From a virus, in IMG/VR virus record IMGVR_UViG_3300030117_000699, positions 1 to 28,665 of that record: 28,665 bases of DNA. The stretch is one strand, 5' to 3'. The notes under the pieces are model-generated. The model made no database searches. It saw only the letters and a program-made list of their open reading frames with translations, and was not told the DNA's origin. Both the position numbers and the translations under genes were made by a program. Shown piece after piece: positions 22,201-28,665 of the stretch. The stretch's first letter is position 1, and each line of letters starts with the position of its first letter.

Positions 22201-25200
22201 AGCTAGAGATAAAATTAGAACAACTAAGTTATTAGATAAAGGTGCTGCTCCAGTAGTAGGAGAAATGTTAGATGAAATAGATGATGACTATTTAGATACA
22301 CCTTTATTTGCAAGAAGAGGACCTAGAGATGAAACATCTGGTCATTTAGCTGATTTTGTACCTGCACAATATGGTCCACCTGCACATCAATTAAATTTAA
22401 TTCAAAGTGAGGAATTTACTCCTGAAGGTTACTCTACATTTAGTTTTGATTTTAGATATCCTTACGCTACACAAGATATACAAAGTGCTAGACAAGAATT
22501 TAAAAAATTTAGCACAGCTAGAACTCCTATAGAAATACAAGAAGAGAATGAGTTTATAAACAAACTTATGGAAATAAAAGGCAATCCAAATGCTATTATT
22601 ACTATGTATCAAGCTGCACCACAAAGAGATTTGCGAGAGGGAGATTTGATAACTCCATTTTTAAGTGAAGCTGAGTTTCTTGTAGATGAATCTAAAATTA
22701 CAAGAGAAGAAATAAGAGAAGCAGATAGAGCTAGAAGAAGGCAAGAACAGATAGATAAAACAGGTGCAATAAATTTACAACAGGAAAAAAACTTTGCACA
22801 AATGGATAAAGTTATGGATATGTTTGGTATGCCTGAAAGAACTCCATCAAGAGTACATACTTTTAAATTAAGAGCAGGAGATATTCGTTGGGATGGTAAC
22901 AATGGTTGGGCACGATGGGGTTATTTTCCAAGATTAAAAGCTGTAGAAGATGTGCCTACATTTAGTAGAGAAGCAGACCAAGCTTATTTTGATAGAGAAA
23001 AAAGAAAAAGAACAATATCTAATTTAGAATCAAGCATAGAATTTAAACAAGCACAGCTAGATGCAGAAAGAGGTAGTATGTTAGATTCTACTGCTAAAAG
23101 ATTAGAAAGAGAAATAAAAAAACAAAAAAATCAAATAGCTGAATTAAGAGCTAGTGATATACCTACATTTAGTAGAACTAATTTAATACCTAAAGATAAT
23201 GAAGTTCCTTTTGATTGGGCAAGTAATAATCGTTTTGAAACTGATGCAATAATAGACCAATTAGAAATGAGTAGAGAACCAGGTGGTAATAGAAATAATC
23301 CTGCACCACTTAAAATGGCTATAGTTGAAGCATTTAAAGGTAGAAATAACAGACCTTTATTAAGAGCTAGTAAAAAATTCTTAGAAAAGTTTACAAATAA
23401 AAAAGGTAATTTAGTTTTATTTAGAGCTTTAAATATTCCTGAAGGTGAAAAAATTAAAAACTATGGGCAACTTCCAGAAGATTTATTTGCAAGTACAACA
23501 TTGAATAGTAGAGAAGCATTAACAATAGGTGATAATTTATTTGCAAGAGCACAAAGAAGAGGTGAAACATGGAATCCTGAAATACTTAGATATGAAGTTC
23601 CTATGAGTAAAGTAAAAGGTTATGTGCCTATGTTATTAAAAGCTATGGAAGCAGAATATATTACACAATTTAGAAGCGATATGGCTGGTTCAGGAATTAT
23701 GTCCCGAGAAGAATTAGATGCAGCAATAGAAGAAGCAGATGCACAAGAAGATTTTTATAAATATCAAGGAGAAACAACTATAGAAGAGATGCTTGAAGAT
23801 GCTATGTATCAATATGAACAATATATGGGAGAAGCAGAAGTTCTTGCTGACCTTCGTGGCATTAAACCAACATATCAATATTCTCCTGCAACTAAAGATA
23901 GACAAGCTAGTTTAATTGATGATGTGCCATTATTTAGTAGAGGTAGAAGAGATAGTAAAAGAAAATTTAGTGACTTTTATTATCACATAACTCCTACTCC
24001 AAATGTAAGAGGTATTTTACAAAGTTCAATTAATCCTTTAAAACCTTCTAATTTTATAAATGCTAGAACAGGTAATAGATTTCAAGATGAGCCTGCAGTT
24101 TTTGCATTTACTAATCCAATAGATGCAATTCAATGGTGGAGTAGTACAACATTTAATAGAGAAGATTTATCTATGTTATTAATAGATAAAAATGCTAATA
24201 ATTGGACACAAGACCCAGCTAGTATGTCATTTAAAGGTAACATTAAAGAGGATGGTAAACTTGTAAATTCTGATGTATTTGGTTTTGGCTTTGATGGACA
24301 GCCTACTTCGGTTATAACTACACGACCTGTTCAAGCAAAAGATATTAAAGGTTCATTAACACTTCCTGATTTATTTGGAAAATTAGGAGAAATGTATGGA
24401 ACTGTATCAGGAATTGATAAAACAACACCTTATTATGGTTTATTACCAACTCGTATCGATGGTAAAGAAGAACAAATTACATATATGAATCGTGTTGCTG
24501 AAGCATTAAATCCTACACCTCCTAGTAAAGCTTTAGAAGAAGTCATAGAAACAGTTAATAATACAGCTAGAGGCGGAATACCTGTTTATAATTTAAATGC
24601 TTCAGATACAGCCTTAGAAGCTGCTAAAGAGTATATAGAAGATGAAGGTGCTTTACCTCCAGATGATATTCCTAATTATTCTAAGATTGCACCAACTCTT
24701 GATGGTGTTGATGCAAGTATAAGAGAGGGCATAAAACAAACAGGTAGTCAAACTAGCCCTCAAAATTCTATGGGTTATAGATTTATAGATGTAGCTAAAG
24801 ATAATATTTCTGGTGCTATTGAATATTTTTATAATAACTTTAGAGAACAATTAATTGATAAAGCAGACAAAGCACAAAAAGAAGAAGTGAAAATGTCTGA
24901 AGAAAATGAAAAGGTAAGAAGATTAAATAATACTGCTGATACATCTACCATGGCTGCTATTAGATTAATGGATAGAGCAAGAGGTTTATTTCAAGGTATG
25001 TTAAATACAGGTTATGTATCTTCAACTATACAAGGTATAGATTCATTATCAAATACTAAACAATTAACTATTAGCACAAAATATAATCCTTTTATTGATG
25101 GAGATACTGGTACTGGTGGTTTGATGCAAATACTAGCACCTTTATATGGAACACCAACAGATTTAGAAAGTATCTTTAAATATTATGCTTTATTAAAAAG

Positions 25201-27592
25201 AAAAAAAGGTTTTGATAAATCTGGTAGAAATATTGAAACACCTATCACAGAAAAAAATCTAAAAGATATTAGAAAAATAGAATCTACCTATCCACAAGTA
25301 GTTGAAGCTTATCAAAATTATCAAAGGTGGAATAATAAATTAATTAAATTTGCTGTTGATAAAGGTTTATTAAGTAAAACAAGGAATGTAAGTGAACTAG
25401 CAAGAGATATATCTGCAATAACAAAAGAAGATGAAAATGATTTATTGCAATTATCTTATGAAGAGTTAATGAATAAAGCTAATGTTTTAAATAGAACATT
25501 AACACTTGATAAACAAATAGAAACAAGAGGAACTGCTGAAATATGGGCAACTAATTCAGATTACTATCCTTTCTATAGAAAGATGACAGATGATACTATT
25601 GCTGGTCCAAATATTGCTAGTGGTTCTTTGCCTAATAATCCTTTAAATATAAAAATAGAAGGTTCTGCAAAACAAATAGATGTAGATGTTATTGAAGCTA
25701 TATCAAGAAACTCATTAGCTATATTAACTGCAGCATTAAAAAATGATGGTTCTGCTAAATTAATTAGAGATATGGAAATATATGGTTCTGCAAAAGAAAT
25801 AACACCTATAGAAATTTCTAAAAATCCTAAGTTAAAAAATAATTTAGATGTTGTAACTGTATTTGAAAATGGATTAAAAAGATATTATCAAGTAGAAAAT
25901 ATAGAAGCCTTTAATGTATTTAAAGAAGTAGGAGGAACTCCATCAGGTCTTATGACAACTGTATTTGGAGGTTTTGCCTCTACACTAAGAGATACAGTTA
26001 CTAGAGACCCAGGTTTTGTTATGGTCAACTTACTTAGAGATAGTCTATCTACTATGGTTACATCAGGAGCAAATTACACACCTGTTATAGATACATTTAA
26101 AAATATGTTTGAAGATATGTCTGAATTAGAAAAATTTGGAGTAATAGGTGGTTATGATTTTCAGAATGACGAAGGAAGTATAAAAAGATATATAAAAAGA
26201 AATATGCGACTATCAGGCTTAACCGAAGAAAATGGTATGTCTGCTAAAAAAGCTTTCTTTATGGTATGGGATGGATTAGGAGATTTAACTACTAAATCAG
26301 ATGGTGCTACTCGTTTAGCAGTCTATAACGCAATATATGACAAATTAAAAAAAGAAGGTTATAACGAAGCACAGGCACAATCAGAAGCAGCTTTTCAAGC
26401 TTTAGAAATAATTAACTTTGGTAGAAGAGGAGCTAATCCAGGATTTAGATTTATTACTGCAGCAATACCTTTCTTAAATGCAAGAGTACAAGGTCTTGAT
26501 GTTTTATGGAGAAGTAGCACAGGACAATATTCAGCAGCAGAAAAGTTAGGTGAAAATGAAACTATTAAAGAAGTTCAAAAAAGAATACAACTTAATATGG
26601 CTCAAAATGCTGCTGCTCTTATAGCATTAACACTTGCTTACTATTTAATCTATCACGATGATGAAGAGTATAAAAATCTTAAACGAGAAGTAAGAGATGA
26701 TAATTGGGTATTTCCTGTAGCTAAAGATTTTGCAATTAAAATTCCTATACCATTTGAAGTAGGTTTATTATTTAAAGTTATTCCTGAAAGAGTATTTGAT
26801 ATGACTATGGGAGATGATAGATTTACAAGAAAGTCTACTGATGAAGCATTAAAAAGTATAATAAGAGGTGGGCAAACATCTTTAAATATACCTTTCTTTC
26901 AACCAGGTGGTGGATTTCAATTATTAAAACCAATATCAGAAGCATTAAATAATAGAAATACTTTTACTGGACAAGAAATTGTTCCCTACTATCAACAAAA
27001 GAAAGCACCAGGATTACAAGCAAGACCAACTACCAATTTTTTAGTAAAAGAAATAGCAGAATATTTTAATATTTCACCTGCTAAAGTAGAGCATGTTATA
27101 AGAGGTTATACAGGAACTCTTGGTGGTCATGTATTAAACCTTATTGATGTAACCGCTAGAGGTGTTACAGGAGAGAATATATTACCTAGTAATGTAAGTT
27201 TAAATAGAATACCTTTATTTAACAGGGTCTTAATGAATACAGACCAAGCAGGTGGATTGCAACAACAATTTTATGAATTAAGAACAGAAGTAGATGGAGC
27301 AGTCCAAACTATCAATGATTTAAAAAATAAAGGAAGAATGGATGAATACAACGCATATAGAAATAGTATGCAAGGTGTATTAAATGTTAAGGGTCAAGTA
27401 AGAAAGATGGAAAGGTATCTTACTAAATGGAGAAAGAGAAGAGATGCAATATTAAGAAATAAAAATATATCTCTTACAGCTAAACAGGATGCTCTTGAAA
27501 GGCTTGAACTGGAAAGAGATAGAAGATTAGCTATGGTTCCTGAATTGAGAAAGAGAGCGAACATTCCCATTACTCACATGGGCACTTTCTAA
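19262..27592 (+). CDS. giant polyvalent/internal virion protein with metallopeptidase and ADP-ribosyltransferase-like regions, 2776 aa
   Basis: Large multidomain protein, probably injected with the phage DNA. N-terminus (about 1-330): hydrophobic and amphipathic helices with little charge. About 825-930: zincin-like peptidase region with HELIH (H837, E838, H841) and a possible third ligand in YTEEAIAEM (917-925). About 1110-1220: ART-like region (MYQAAP, later RWDGNNGWARWGYF), but with Q1117 where the usual Arg would be. About 1384-1530: a second ART-like region with R1388 (LFRAL), S1411-T-T, and E1524-x-E1526. About 1570-1680: a third, looser ART-like region (YYHITPTPN, VFAFTNPIDAIQWW). The C-terminal 900 residues include RDPGFVMVNLLRDSL-type sequence that I associate with phage polyvalent-protein domains (LPD38-like). 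Domains are separated by D-x-P-x-F-S-R motifs. The 3' end overlaps a minus-strand gene. Confidence 0.85.
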   Translation: MKTFTLPDERELIIPDDPNLREQVGYAISQIPEYGPDVAKEYMEGTFLGQATEAFAGIPRGIAQTTLSGLRGPVELLAQDSLGEGPLVRLADKMKATEEKVAQNIAGYRDPRYADAFTTKAGQAFGSIIPFAGLGGLAGQGAKYLPMMKPGTKGFGKVNPLNFNAKFLKSKPFLYPAGLGTSVYMSQNADMMDIAEEVYGEDKPGFFAENLSTLTAGVIGASEALPIFNFFRSIPKSALRDAPTSAKIFNHARNFTAGGIQEGLQESTAGLLQDLNARGFYSDELPIGDSLFDDFTVGGFAGGVLNTVLQGYGGRRGIASEYRAEKEKRAEQKKQDLLKTKKFDIAQQQGVINIADPTLNDSVEEPLLLPLLDNIPKPVEVSTAPQLQIRKNQNNTFSLIDNNLGEVNSFTKEVDAIKEKEKLLKDYEVNQEAQILNNDLYILGLNKSPQAYELGQTVIDNDTTTASLKEIVPYDTSLKTPEAMQKVLMGTNKKYKNLPLKENYTFEEVKKILSKKDFNNFITDTSQQVAKVSSSKNIPSVIENNNKTNVTIGRLKEIGNAKNININVNSPAFEYAAKRWTGTSSFKAMTKPQKELLLARIQSIPRFNTKVDFPNLQPRMYSAQEVADTVTNLKKDNVLFNQKSLGMMGIKDPQFFEDLVYSGRAEKVKGNQYKIADNFQEKIDSRAGAFNETTEEFVNRLVTEGRLSPEAISQLEQEQKITESQQLPPKEEAQKTIDFAESVQQGKTNKFAQELRKRLAKIGLKETGVVVSNDILSTGALLEKTDGSIEFVGRNETVEGEYDRNTDIIFISLNAVNPDGKATDAEIQRILNEVLDHELIHALREKDLITEKEYDYLKKQVKKKRVPKSVDAIAFNKKETYYDRAKRINQQTFQEQEQATRTKAPVYYSPATKEELYTEEAIAEMYRNRRVESPLPEKAEGIYNKIIEFFAEVGESLRISGFDNANQIFDQIQAGRIGRRARDKIRTTKLLDKGAAPVVGEMLDEIDDDYLDTPLFARRGPRDETSGHLADFVPAQYGPPAHQLNLIQSEEFTPEGYSTFSFDFRYPYATQDIQSARQEFKKFSTARTPIEIQEENEFINKLMEIKGNPNAIITMYQAAPQRDLREGDLITPFLSEAEFLVDESKITREEIREADRARRRQEQIDKTGAINLQQEKNFAQMDKVMDMFGMPERTPSRVHTFKLRAGDIRWDGNNGWARWGYFPRLKAVEDVPTFSREADQAYFDREKRKRTISNLESSIEFKQAQLDAERGSMLDSTAKRLEREIKKQKNQIAELRASDIPTFSRTNLIPKDNEVPFDWASNNRFETDAIIDQLEMSREPGGNRNNPAPLKMAIVEAFKGRNNRPLLRASKKFLEKFTNKKGNLVLFRALNIPEGEKIKNYGQLPEDLFASTTLNSREALTIGDNLFARAQRRGETWNPEILRYEVPMSKVKGYVPMLLKAMEAEYITQFRSDMAGSGIMSREELDAAIEEADAQEDFYKYQGETTIEEMLEDAMYQYEQYMGEAEVLADLRGIKPTYQYSPATKDRQASLIDDVPLFSRGRRDSKRKFSDFYYHITPTPNVRGILQSSINPLKPSNFINARTGNRFQDEPAVFAFTNPIDAIQWWSSTTFNREDLSMLLIDKNANNWTQDPASMSFKGNIKEDGKLVNSDVFGFGFDGQPTSVITTRPVQAKDIKGSLTLPDLFGKLGEMYGTVSGIDKTTPYYGLLPTRIDGKEEQITYMNRVAEALNPTPPSKALEEVIETVNNTARGGIPVYNLNASDTALEAAKEYIEDEGALPPDDIPNYSKIAPTLDGVDASIREGIKQTGSQTSPQNSMGYRFIDVAKDNISGAIEYFYNNFREQLIDKADKAQKEEVKMSEENEKVRRLNNTADTSTMAAIRLMDRARGLFQGMLNTGYVSSTIQGIDSLSNTKQLTISTKYNPFIDGDTGTGGLMQILAPLYGTPTDLESIFKYYALLKRKKGFDKSGRNIETPITEKNLKDIRKIESTYPQVVEAYQNYQRWNNKLIKFAVDKGLLSKTRNVSELARDISAITKEDENDLLQLSYEELMNKANVLNRTLTLDKQIETRGTAEIWATNSDYYPFYRKMTDDTIAGPNIASGSLPNNPLNIKIEGSAKQIDVDVIEAISRNSLAILTAALKNDGSAKLIRDMEIYGSAKEITPIEISKNPKLKNNLDVVTVFENGLKRYYQVENIEAFNVFKEVGGTPSGLMTTVFGGFASTLRDTVTRDPGFVMVNLLRDSLSTMVTSGANYTPVIDTFKNMFEDMSELEKFGVIGGYDFQNDEGSIKRYIKRNMRLSGLTEENGMSAKKAFFMVWDGLGDLTTKSDGATRLAVYNAIYDKLKKEGYNEAQAQSEAAFQALEIINFGRRGANPGFRFITAAIPFLNARVQGLDVLWRSSTGQYSAAEKLGENETIKEVQKRIQLNMAQNAAALIALTLAYYLIYHDDEEYKNLKREVRDDNWVFPVAKDFAIKIPIPFEVGLLFKVIPERVFDMTMGDDRFTRKSTDEALKSIIRGGQTSLNIPFFQPGGGFQLLKPISEALNNRNTFTGQEIVPYYQQKKAPGLQARPTTNFLVKEIAEYFNISPAKVEHVIRGYTGTLGGHVLNLIDVTARGVTGENILPSNVSLNRIPLFNRVLMNTDQAGGLQQQFYELRTEVDGAVQTINDLKNKGRMDEYNAYRNSMQGVLNVKGQVRKMERYLTKWRKRRDAILRNKNISLTAKQDALERLELERDRRLAMVPELRKRANIPITHMGTF
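22295..24688 (+). other. five copies of a D-x-P-x-(F/Y)-(S/A)-(R/K) inter-domain motif
   Basis: Within the giant protein the motif occurs at residues 1012 (DTPLFARR), 1230 (DVPTFSRE), 1299 (DIPTFSRT), 1554 (DVPLFSRG) and 1802 (DIPNYSKI). Each copy lies at the edge of a recognisable segment: after the metallopeptidase region, around the ART-like regions and before the C-terminal block. A related YSPATK element occurs at 908 and 1540. The regular placement suggests linkers or protease sites. Confidence 0.75.
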
Positions 27593-27910
27593 CATAGCCA
27601 TATCCTTTTCTTCTTTCAATGGTTTCAATGTAAAGAAGTCTTTATGTTGTGGATGTCTAGCATGGAATAAACGAGCATAGAAACAGATGTAATCATTGCT
27701 TATCTTGAAGTCCCCACCTTTAGTTTCTATCTCATTGTGCCAACGAATACGATTGATTATCGCCCAATGCGAATACTTTTTCCTACCACTATTGATAGCC
27801 TCCAATGTGTATTGCTCAAACTTCTCCCAAACTTGTGGATTTTTTTTGTGCCAATTCCACCACTTCCTTTTTCGTTTATCTAACTTTTCTTGTAATATGT
27901 CTTTTAACAT
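27527..27910 (-). CDS. hypothetical phage protein, 127 aa
   Basis: The start is supported by a strong ribosome binding site (GGGAGG on the minus strand, 27919-27924) about 8 bases upstream of the ATG. The product is basic and aromatic-rich: WWNWHKKNPQVWEKFEQYTL then KYSHWAIINRIRWHNEIETK, GDFKISNDYICFYARLF and HPQHKDFF. This matches my memory of a small conserved phage protein, often near replication or nuclease genes, of unknown function. The last 66 bases overlap the 3' end of the giant + strand gene in convergent orientation, so its final 21 codons are dual-coding. Last gene of the leftward operon in view. Confidence 0.75.
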   Translation of the reverse strand: MLKDILQEKLDKRKRKWWNWHKKNPQVWEKFEQYTLEAINSGRKKYSHWAIINRIRWHNEIETKGGDFKISNDYICFYARLFHARHPQHKDFFTLKPLKEEKDMAMLESAHVSNGNVRSLSQFRNHS

Positions 27911-27931
27911 TTGTTTTCCTCCCAGAAAACC

Positions 27932-27954
27932 ATTTACTGGTAAATATTTTTTTT
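27932..27954 (+). terminator. weak candidate terminator for rightward transcription
   Basis: A short inverted repeat ATTTA-CTGG-TAAAT (27932-27945) is followed by eight T (27947-27954). The stem is only five A/T pairs, so it would be weak. It lies 340 bases beyond the end of the giant gene, in the gap between two minus-strand genes. On the minus strand the same repeat sits just upstream of the 127-residue gene and could instead be an operator. Confidence 0.25.
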
Positions 27955-27961
27955 AGCTGCG

Positions 27962-28264
27962 TCAACGCTGCAACAATTTTTCTACTTGTTTCAATAATTC
28001 TTCTTCTGTTCCGTAAGCTTCTTCAAATCTTTTTTTGTAAGGATGTCTGCTTATAGGTCTAAATCTATTGCCTTTACGATGATGGTCAAAGCAAAGAGGT
28101 AATACTTTAAAATGTGAATCAGCCTTTGTCTTACCCTCTATGTGGTGTATTTCAGCAGGAGTTATACTTCCATTAGTATTTCTACAAACAATGCAACCTA
28201 GTTGGCTTACCTTGTCCATGTGTTCAGCTTCTTTCTTTGTTGGCTTTCTTCCCTTTATTGACAT
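27962..28264 (-). CDS. HNH-type nuclease, Ref/RecA-dependent nuclease-like, 100 aa
   Basis: Small zinc-binding nuclease. The frame reaches back to a TTG at 28294, but the ATG at 28264 is preferred (MSIKGRKPTKKEAEHMDKVS). Visible signature: C24-x-x-C27 (LGCIVCRN), EIHHIEG with H40/H41, then LPLCFDHHRKG with C58, H61 and H62. Cys pair, tandem His and C-x-x-HH in this spacing resemble phage P1 Ref and related HNH recombination nucleases, which cut DNA with RecA. Probable role in phage recombination or repair; Ref membership is by pattern only. The gene follows a stem-loop that separates it from the upstream minus-strand gene. Confidence 0.78.
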   Translation of the reverse strand: MSIKGRKPTKKEAEHMDKVSQLGCIVCRNTNGSITPAEIHHIEGKTKADSHFKVLPLCFDHHRKGNRFRPISRHPYKKRFEEAYGTEEELLKQVEKLLQR

Positions 28265-28318
28265 TCTTTCTTTTGTTTCCAAATATCTTTTCAAAGTTCA
28301 CATCAAACTTATCTTTGT

Positions 28319-28344
28319 TAAAGGGTCTTTGCATAGACCCTTTA
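28319..28344 (-). other. perfect 10-bp stem-loop between two minus-strand genes
   Basis: TAAAGGGTCT (28319-28328) and AGACCCTTTA (28335-28344) are perfect inverted repeats with a 6-base loop. The hairpin begins 3 bases after the stop of the upstream minus-strand gene and ends about 54 bases before the nuclease start. Neither strand has a T-run directly after the stem, so a standard intrinsic terminator is unlikely. RNA processing, mRNA stabilisation or attenuation would fit. Confidence 0.7.
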
Positions 28345-28347
28345 CCA

Positions 28348-28530
28348 CTAAATGATTTCTTCATGGTGATTGTTTATGAGTTGTTTGATTATCTCACCAT
28401 TGGTCACTCTTCTATCAGCTTTCTTACTGTAATATGCTCTCATATTATTAAGATTCTTGCTTGTTATAGGGTCTAATCTAAACTGAATACCCTTTGTGTT
28501 TTGTTTTTTCTTTCTAAATTTTAGTTCCAT
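28348..28530 (-). CDS. small basic protein, ribbon-helix-helix DNA-binding candidate, 60 aa
   Basis: A basic N-terminus (MELKFRKKKQNTKG) leads to a short strand-like segment (IQFRLDP) and then two helices (SKNLNNMRAYYSKKADR and TNGEIIKQLINNHHEEI). That strand-helix-helix order and size suit a ribbon-helix-helix regulator, which would act as a dimer on phage DNA. No search was possible, so this is a structural guess. The start overlaps the preceding minus-strand stop (TAATG). Confidence 0.6.
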   Translation of the reverse strand: MELKFRKKKQNTKGIQFRLDPITSKNLNNMRAYYSKKADRRVTNGEIIKQLINNHHEEII

Positions 28531-28665
28531 TATGCACCATACCTCTTTCTTTCTTCTCTAGCACTAACCATTTTAGTTCTCCATTCTTCAAAACCAACTT
28601 CTAATGCCTTTAATTCAACTTTAACAGCACTCAACTGACCTTTAGCAACTGCAACAGCTAATCTA
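28530..28665 (-). CDS. C-terminus of a hypothetical protein (5' end outside window)
   Basis: An open minus-strand frame enters from the right window edge and ends at TAA (28530-28532), overlapping the start of the next gene. The 44 visible residues (LAVAVAKGQLSAVKVELKAL, EVGFEEWRTKMVSAREERKR, YGA) look helical and charged, with no recognisable family. The tight overlap shows it belongs to the same leftward operon. Function unknown. Confidence 0.6.
   Translation of the reverse strand, partial: RLAVAVAKGQLSAVKVELKALEVGFEEWRTKMVSAREERKRYGA

Noticed and set aside
27962-28294. TTG start at 28294 for the nuclease gene
   Set aside because: The extra 10 residues match nothing in the family pattern, and an ATG at 28264 starts just before the recognisable KGRKPTKKEAEH segment.
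27696-28476. Several + strand frames over the leftward operon
   Set aside because: They are Phe/Leu/Ser-rich mirror images of the minus-strand genes. The minus strand carries the HNH motif and strong start signals.

Overview
The window is a 28.7 kb piece of an AT-rich, densely packed tailed-phage genome. I see a tail-fibre C-terminus, a spanin pair, a lysozyme, P22 gp10-like and internal virion (ejection-type) proteins, and a giant multidomain protein. Many small ORFs resemble those of marine phages. The very low GC, the absence of gene-free space and the families present suggest a short-tailed phage of an AT-rich marine alphaproteobacterium such as SAR11. That host and morphotype are inferred. 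Head genes (terminase, portal, capsid) are not in the window and presumably lie upstream. No tRNA, integrase, insertion sequence or CRISPR array was found. No stretch over 300 bases lacks a gene.

Layout. (1) 1-1095: end of a tail-fibre-like gene, a small hypothetical gene and a 2-oxoglutarate/Fe(II) oxygenase. (2) 1096-1154: the largest gap on the + strand, with a candidate promoter. (3) 1155-3973: small basic, coiled-coil and membrane proteins plus a staphylococcal-nuclease-like enzyme; several look holin-like. (4) 3954-8716: a cassette of CsgF, CsgG, a curlin-repeat protein, a FecR-domain protein and a CHASE2-class III nucleotidyl cyclase. (5) 8707-10102: a small protein, overlapping inner- and outer-membrane spanin candidates and a GH24 lysozyme. 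(6) 10105-19259: virion proteins, including a P22 gp10-like candidate, Gly/Ala- and Pro-rich proteins, a GNAT-like protein, a protein with 54-residue repeats and a lytic transglycosylase. (7) 19262-27592: a 2776-residue polyvalent-type protein with an HExxH metallopeptidase motif and up to three ADP-ribosyltransferase-like regions, separated by a recurring D-x-P-x-F-S-R motif. (8) 27527-28665: four minus-strand genes, including a Ref/HNH-like nuclease and a ribbon-helix-helix candidate, convergent with the giant gene and overlapping its 3' end.

How it fits together. All + strand genes abut or overlap by a few bases, so they read as one late operon. The most striking part is the envelope cassette: an outer-membrane secretion pore (CsgG) with its partner CsgF, a secreted amyloid-like substrate, a periplasmic FecR protein and an inner-membrane cyclase whose sensor faces the periplasm. 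Together these could span the envelope, exporting material and making a cyclic nucleotide before lysis. csgF/csgG have, to my recollection, been reported in pelagiphages. The full set with curlin, FecR and cyclase is what deserves a second look.
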